Positions 60,908 through 64,000 of a stretch of DNA of 64,000 nt are shown piece after piece. Both the position numbers and the translations under genes were made by a program. Within the stretch, counting starts at the first letter, position 1, and each line of letters starts with the position of its first letter. The notes beneath the pieces are model-generated. The model was not told where the DNA came from. It saw nothing but the letters and a program-made list of their open reading frames with translations, and made no database searches. The stretch is from JALHMI01 sp964598535 (GTDB lineage Bacteria; Planctomycetota; Planctomycetia; Pirellulales; PALSA-1355): contig CAZRCI010000027.1 of assembly GCA_964598535.1 (NCBI GenBank), forward strand, positions 3,783-67,782, written 5' to 3'.

Positions 60908-60978
60908 GCATCCATCCGATTCCGTCGGGTGGTGCGCAACACCGCTAAACGCGCGAGCCGTTTTTCGGCGGCCTGCTA
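60908..60978. repeat. Dispersed intergenic repeat R1, copy f (short)
   Basis: Starts CATCCATCCGATTCCGTCGG, then GTGCGCAACACCGCTAAACG and GGCGGCCTGCTAG. The third hairpin is missing. The CTA at 60976-60978 is the stop codon of the Pro/Tyr-rich lipoprotein gene. Confidence 0.7.
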
Positions 60979-61623
60979 GCGTGTAACGCTGGGGCCGTAG
61001 GGATTGGCCGCGTTCTGCACGGCAGGCGGGGCCGTGTAGGGCGCGCTCGGTGCGCCATAGGGATTGGTTGGCGCCGCATACGGATTTGCAGACGCGGAAT
61101 AAGGACTCGTCGGAGGCGTATACGGCGGAGCCTGCTGCGTATAGACCGGCGCGGAAGGCGGCGCCGTCGGAACGGCCGTTGCCATCGTGTTTGCTGCCGG
61201 CGGCTGGGAGTAGCTCTGCGCCGCTGGCGGAACATGCGGCGCAGAGGCCGTGGCTGGCGTCATGGCCGGAGGCATCGCTCCGTAGGCCGGCGCAGCTTGT
61301 GGCGCGCCATAAGGTGAGGCCGTGTGTTGGGCCTGAGCGATCGCCGGAGCCGGGTGGGGCGTCGTGGGATAAGTCGTGCCCGGATACATTGGCAGATTGC
61401 TCCAACCCGTCGCAGGGGCGGGCATCGACACCGTCGGGGCATTTGCGGCCACGGTGCCTGTGGTCGGAGCCGGCGGGGCATTGGTCAGTTGCGGACCATC
61501 GGCCGTCACCGGTTTCGTTTTTTTGCCGAACGTGAGAAAAGACGGCGTGTTGGCAGTCGAGCAACCGCTCGTGACAATCGCCAAGCAGGCCGCGGTCAGG
61601 CTAGCGGCGGTGAACACTCGCAT
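60976..61623 (-). CDS. Pro/Ala/Tyr-rich lipoprotein
   Basis: 215 residues from ATG 61623 (GAGGA, 8-nt spacing). Lipobox-like VTSGC after a hydrophobic leader (MRVFTAASLTAACLAIVTSG). The mature part is almost all Pro, Ala, Tyr, Gln, and repeats such as NPYAAPTNPYGAPSAPY recur near the C-terminus, so it is disordered and surface-anchored. No enzymatic motif. The last codons and stop lie at R1 copy f. Confidence 0.65.
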   Translation of the reverse strand: MRVFTAASLTAACLAIVTSGCSTANTPSFLTFGKKTKPVTADGPQLTNAPPAPTTGTVAANAPTVSMPAPATGWSNLPMYPGTTYPTTPHPAPAIAQAQHTASPYGAPQAAPAYGAMPPAMTPATASAPHVPPAAQSYSQPPAANTMATAVPTAPPSAPVYTQQAPPYTPPTSPYSASANPYAAPTNPYGAPSAPYTAPPAVQNAANPYGPSVTR

Positions 61624-61999
61624 ACTCAATAATCCTCGTGCTGGCGCGTGGGCGACGACGCGGCCACGCCGGCGGGTATTGCGGGAACCGGCCTGGGCGC
61701 GAAATCGGCGCAAGTGGGAAGTGACTTCGGGACGTGATTGCCGGCGGCCGAACGGAAAAGACGTGGGTCAACGCCGTGGCGGGTCGGCCTGCCTATACTC
61801 GATATTCGGATGCTTACGGCCGCGAACCTGATCCATTCCGAAACTTTTTACCCACCGCCACGGCAGGCACAGGCCCTAGGATTTCAGCAGTTGGCATTCA
61901 TCGACAAACCGCGTGCCGGCAGTCTGCTAAACCTTTACAATTACGCGAAGGCTGCGACCCTCCCACCCGTTAGCTAGCAGGAAGCTCGCGTGCAACATC

Positions 62000-62100
62000 C
62001 ATCCGATTCAGTCGGGTGACGCGAAACATCGCCAAACGTGCAAGCGGTTTGGCGCAAGCAAGTAAAGCCGGTGCTCGCGCGAGGCGGGAACCCGAATATG
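62000..62100. repeat. Dispersed intergenic repeat R1, copy e
   Basis: CATCCGATTCAGTCGGGTGA, ACGTGCAAGCGGTTTGGCGC, AAGCAAGTAAAGCC, GGTGCTCGCGCGAGGC. It lacks the third-hairpin arm AGAGCACT. It is about 20 bases upstream of the heme-oxygenase-like gene. The stretch 61624-61999 before it shows no gene. Confidence 0.75.
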
Positions 62101-62122
62101 AAACACGAACGGAACACAAGCC

Positions 62123-62491
62123 ATGATCGTCGTCACCAATCGAATCCCGGTCGCCCAGGGACACGAGATCGACTTTGAAGATCGCTTTCGCAATCGCGTG
62201 CATCTGGTCGATCAAGCGCCCGGCTTTATTCGCAACGAGGTCCATCGCCCGCGGCCGATGAAATTCGATCACGAATCTGGCAAGTTCGTTGACGCTCCGG
62301 AACGTGAAGGCTATTACGAAGTCAAAACCTGGTGGCGATCCCTGGATGACTTCGTCGCCTGGACGCGCAGCGAAGCCTTTGCCAAGGCCCACGCCAATCG
62401 GGCTCCCAAGGAGATGTTTCGCGGTCCCAGCGAACTCGACGTGCATGAAGTTTTCTTGACGACCGACCACGAGCAACAAGGATCGCTCTGA
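62123..62491 (+). CDS. ABM-domain, heme-degrading monooxygenase-like protein
   Basis: 122 residues; MIVVTNRIPVAQGHEIDFED fits the HmoB/IsdG-like ABM domain (dimeric ferredoxin-like beta barrel), with WWRSLDDFVAWTRSEAFAKAH as the second helix. IsdG-type proteins cleave heme and release iron; other ABM proteins act on antibiotics. The TGATG overlap with the next gene couples their translation. A Fur-family gene lies 800 bases downstream on the other strand. Confidence 0.8.
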   Translation: MIVVTNRIPVAQGHEIDFEDRFRNRVHLVDQAPGFIRNEVHRPRPMKFDHESGKFVDAPEREGYYEVKTWWRSLDDFVAWTRSEAFAKAHANRAPKEMFRGPSELDVHEVFLTTDHEQQGSL

Positions 62492-62763
62492 TGGATACCC
62501 TCGATCGCCGGAACCTGGCGACTGCCTATCGCGCGCTTGCCGAGGTGCTCGGACGCGAGCGGCCCGCGGATCGGCCAGAGAACCATCTCTCGTATGTGCT
62601 GGGGGATTTGGCGGGGCGAATTTTCGTCGGCGCGGATCATCTGCCGCCGGAGGAACTACTTGAACGCGCGGCTTTGGCCCTGCGCGGCGGCCAGCAAGAC
62701 GAGCAGCACAAACTGGCCGAATATCTACGCGAGCACGCGCGGCTGTTGACAAGCGAGCGGTGA
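62491..62763 (+). CDS. Small hypothetical protein downstream of the ABM gene
   Basis: 90 residues starting in the stop of the previous gene (TGATG). Helical and charged: NLATAYRALAEVLGRERPAD, LLERAALALRGGQQDEQHKL. No family recognised. Co-expression with the heme-degrading-like protein is the only clue to function. Confidence 0.65.
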   Translation: MDTLDRRNLATAYRALAEVLGRERPADRPENHLSYVLGDLAGRIFVGADHLPPEELLERAALALRGGQQDEQHKLAEYLREHARLLTSER

Positions 62764-62784
62764 ATTCTGGAAATCTATCGCTCG

Positions 62785-63144
62785 GTGGTCGAAACGCTGC
62801 AAGGTCTGGCCTGGGTACTGCTGGTGTTCTTCATCATCACGCTGCTGGCATTGGTCGTCGTACCGAAAGCGTGTCGACAACCGCTACGACCAGTCAAGTT
62901 CGCCCCCGCACCCCGGACACGGCGAAAGCCCTTCAACAACCGCGTTGCCGCAGTGATAACAGAAGGCCGCTTCGCCGACTCGCTTCGCCAGTTGTGCTTC
63001 GAACGCGGGCAATACATCACGGGCGCGACTCGCGTCCCTTGTAGTAACCCACACGGGACAGGTGGCAATTTGAAACGGCACCTTGCCGGCCAAGGGCTCG
63101 ATGGCCGTGCTGGCAATACGGGCCGCGATGCCGGCCTCCTGTAA
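62785..63144 (+). CDS. Questionable frame with a strong membrane segment
   Basis: GTG 62785 opens a frame with MVETLQGLAWVLLVFFIITL and VVVPKACRQP. Its first 33 codons look like a small single-pass protein that could be the third gene of the ABM transcript. From 62884 the frame runs antisense to the DUF2007 gene and looks like shadow. The true end is unknown; no ribosome site. Confidence 0.2.
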   Translation: MVETLQGLAWVLLVFFIITLLALVVVPKACRQPLRPVKFAPAPRTRRKPFNNRVAAVITEGRFADSLRQLCFERGQYITGATRVPCSNPHGTGGNLKRHLAGQGLDGRAGNTGRDAGLL

Positions 63145-63219
63145 CCAATCGACGAGCAGCCTCGCTTCGATCTCATTGCCGGCTTCGTAGATACGAACTG
63201 GAGCATCGTCGCTGATCAT
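62884..63219 (-). CDS. DUF2007-type protein with zinc ribbon
   Basis: 111 residues from ATG 63219 (GGGAGG, 6-nt spacing). MISDDAPVRIYEAGNEIEAR and LLVDWLQEAGIAARI are the start of the DUF2007 ferredoxin-like domain (putative signal-transducing). FCYHCGNAVVEGLSPCPGCG is a C-terminal zinc ribbon. Cytoplasmic, function unknown. Located 60 bases downstream of the Fur-family gene on the same strand, so possibly co-transcribed. Confidence 0.82.
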   Translation of the reverse strand: MISDDAPVRIYEAGNEIEARLLVDWLQEAGIAARIASTAIEPLAGKVPFQIATCPVWVTTRDASRARDVLPAFEAQLAKRVGEAAFCYHCGNAVVEGLSPCPGCGGELDWS

Positions 63220-63279
63220 CGTCGCCCTCCCCTCATGGCCAGTTTGTCGAAACAGCCACGAGCGCCTTGCGGGCCGCCG

Positions 63280-63780
63280 TCAAACCAAGTCCAGCTTGCG
63301 CGACGGCCGTTTCTGTACCCGGCAGTTGGAGCAGAGGCCCGTGAAAATCAACCGATGGCCGGTAACGCGAAACTGATACTGCCGTTCCAGCGCCTCGCCA
63401 ATCGCCGCCAACTCGTCGCTGTGGAACTCGATCAACTTGTTGCACTTTTCGCAGTGTAGATGATCGTGTTGCGGGTAGCCATAATCGTGCTCGTAGACCG
63501 TGCGTCCGCCGAGATTCATGCTCCGCAGTAGCCCCGCGTCCACCAGTTCACTCAGCGTGCGATAGACCGTGGGGCGGCTAACGCGTTGCGCCTCAGCCAC
63601 CTTCGACAGGTGCAGAATCAAATCTTCCGCGTCGAAGTGGTCGTGGCGGCGGAACACCTCATCGACAATGATCAGCCGCTGCTGCGTGATTCGCTTTCCC
63701 TTGCTCTGAAGGAACTCCTCGAACCGCTCGCGCGGCGAGAGAGCGACGTTCACTGTGCCGAGGGAAAAGTCTTGCGACAT
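63280..63780 (-). CDS. Fur/PerR-family metal-dependent regulator
   Basis: 166 residues. Winged helix (ITQQRLIIVDEVFRRHDHFD, RVSRPTVYRTLSELVDAGLL) and metal sites HDHLHCEKCNKLIEF (from 105) plus the structural zinc Cys pair GLCSNCR (150-153). It represses iron or peroxide-response genes when bound to Fe2+ or Mn2+. An AT-rich inverted repeat sits about 60 bases upstream and suggests autoregulation; the nearby heme-degrading-like gene could be a target. Whether it is Fur, PerR or Zur cannot be decided by eye. Confidence 0.92.
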   Translation of the reverse strand: MSQDFSLGTVNVALSPRERFEEFLQSKGKRITQQRLIIVDEVFRRHDHFDAEDLILHLSKVAEAQRVSRPTVYRTLSELVDAGLLRSMNLGGRTVYEHDYGYPQHDHLHCEKCNKLIEFHSDELAAIGEALERQYQFRVTGHRLIFTGLCSNCRVQKRPSRKLDLV

Positions 63781-63840
63781 AACGATGTGACCAGCGAGCG
63801 ACGAATGCAGCCCATGTAAGTTTAGCTGCTTCTAAAAACA

Positions 63841-63858
63841 AGAATTATTATTGATTCT
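63841..63858. promoter_or_regulatory. Fur/PerR-box-like inverted repeat
   Basis: AGAATTATTATTGATTCT: AGAAT (63841-63845) mirrors ATTCT (63854-63858) around TATTATTG. It lies 61-78 bases upstream of the Fur-family ATG in a locally AT-rich stretch of otherwise high-GC DNA, where a promoter operator would be expected. The remaining bases to 64000 hold no recognisable gene. Confidence 0.45.
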
Positions 63859-64000
63859 ACGGAGATTACCGCCGAAATCAAGCCGCGCAACGCGTTGTAT
63901 CCCGACGGCGCCATGCCCGTATGCTTTGAGCCTGTTCGGAGTGGATTATACGCCTTCTAATCTGAAGTAGCGCGATTTAGGTATGGTGCTGCGCAGATGG

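Noticed and set aside
1..64000. tRNA, rRNA or riboswitch genes
   Set aside because: No T-loop, cloverleaf or known riboswitch core was recognised by eye; short ones could be missed.

Overview
The window is high-GC bacterial chromosome that looks planctomycetal (Pirellulales-like). The signs are a giant deacetylase/VCBS/membrane-bound-dehydrogenase/cytochrome c protein of the PVC type, a DUF1559 pseudopilin, a DUF1080 protein, two PEP-CTERM proteins, a redoxin/copper-monooxygenase fusion, and a J-like protein with the FDPYYKWLG N-terminus. I saw no rRNA, tRNA, CRISPR array, transposase or integrase. Genes lie on both strands in short operons.

Layout. 1-5.4 kb: a truncated secreted protein, a 37-residue membrane peptide, two sugar-nucleotide pyrophosphorylases (UDPGP/UAP type and ManC type), a Tat-exported hydrolase and a methyltransferase. 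5.5-9.4 kb: an Hsp70 divergent from a planctomycete J-like protein whose downstream part is broken by a frameshift and an amber codon. 9.5-26 kb: a zinc-finger methyltransferase, the 1713-residue fusion protein, a PEP-CTERM protein, MscL, an O-methyltransferase-like protein, an Lnb/DUF4105 lipoprotein, a DUF1080 protein, a redoxin/monooxygenase, a K+ channel with RCK domains and an esterase. 26-42.8 kb: a YyaL-type protein, a MazG-like pyrophosphatase, MarR, a transglutaminase-like protein, a PilZ-like membrane protein, PEP-CTERM, DUF1559, MATE, LptF/G-like, an ICMT-like methyltransferase, a porin, an RRM protein and a GT4 glycosyltransferase.

43.0-49.0 kb is the most unusual part. A 225-residue acidic protein is followed by a 474-residue protein that ends in a PD-(D/E)XK-like nuclease domain. 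Directly after it come five tandem paralogues of about 260 residues, joined stop-to-start. The first four form a mosaic: N-termini pair 1 with 3 and 2 with 4, but middle segments pair 1 with 2 and 3 with 4, and the C-terminal halves are almost identical. The junction sequence, including a Shine-Dalgarno hidden in the last codons, is shared with the 3' end of the nuclease gene. I read this as a polymorphic-toxin-like gene with an expanding immunity-gene array. It also contains a 100-N assembly gap, so the true copy number is unknown.

49.1-64 kb: tRNA-dihydrouridine synthase, OsmC, an SLC13 transporter, a DisA_N-like protein, the series rpmE-prfA-prmC-murA, an ABC-2 exporter pair, a Pro/Tyr-rich lipoprotein, a heme-degrading-monooxygenase-like gene, a DUF2007 protein and a Fur-family regulator with a candidate operator.

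Two families of dispersed intergenic repeats run through the window. R1 (about 110 bp, three conserved hairpins, six clear copies) repeatedly abuts or supplies stop codons. R2 (about 80 bp) has three copies.
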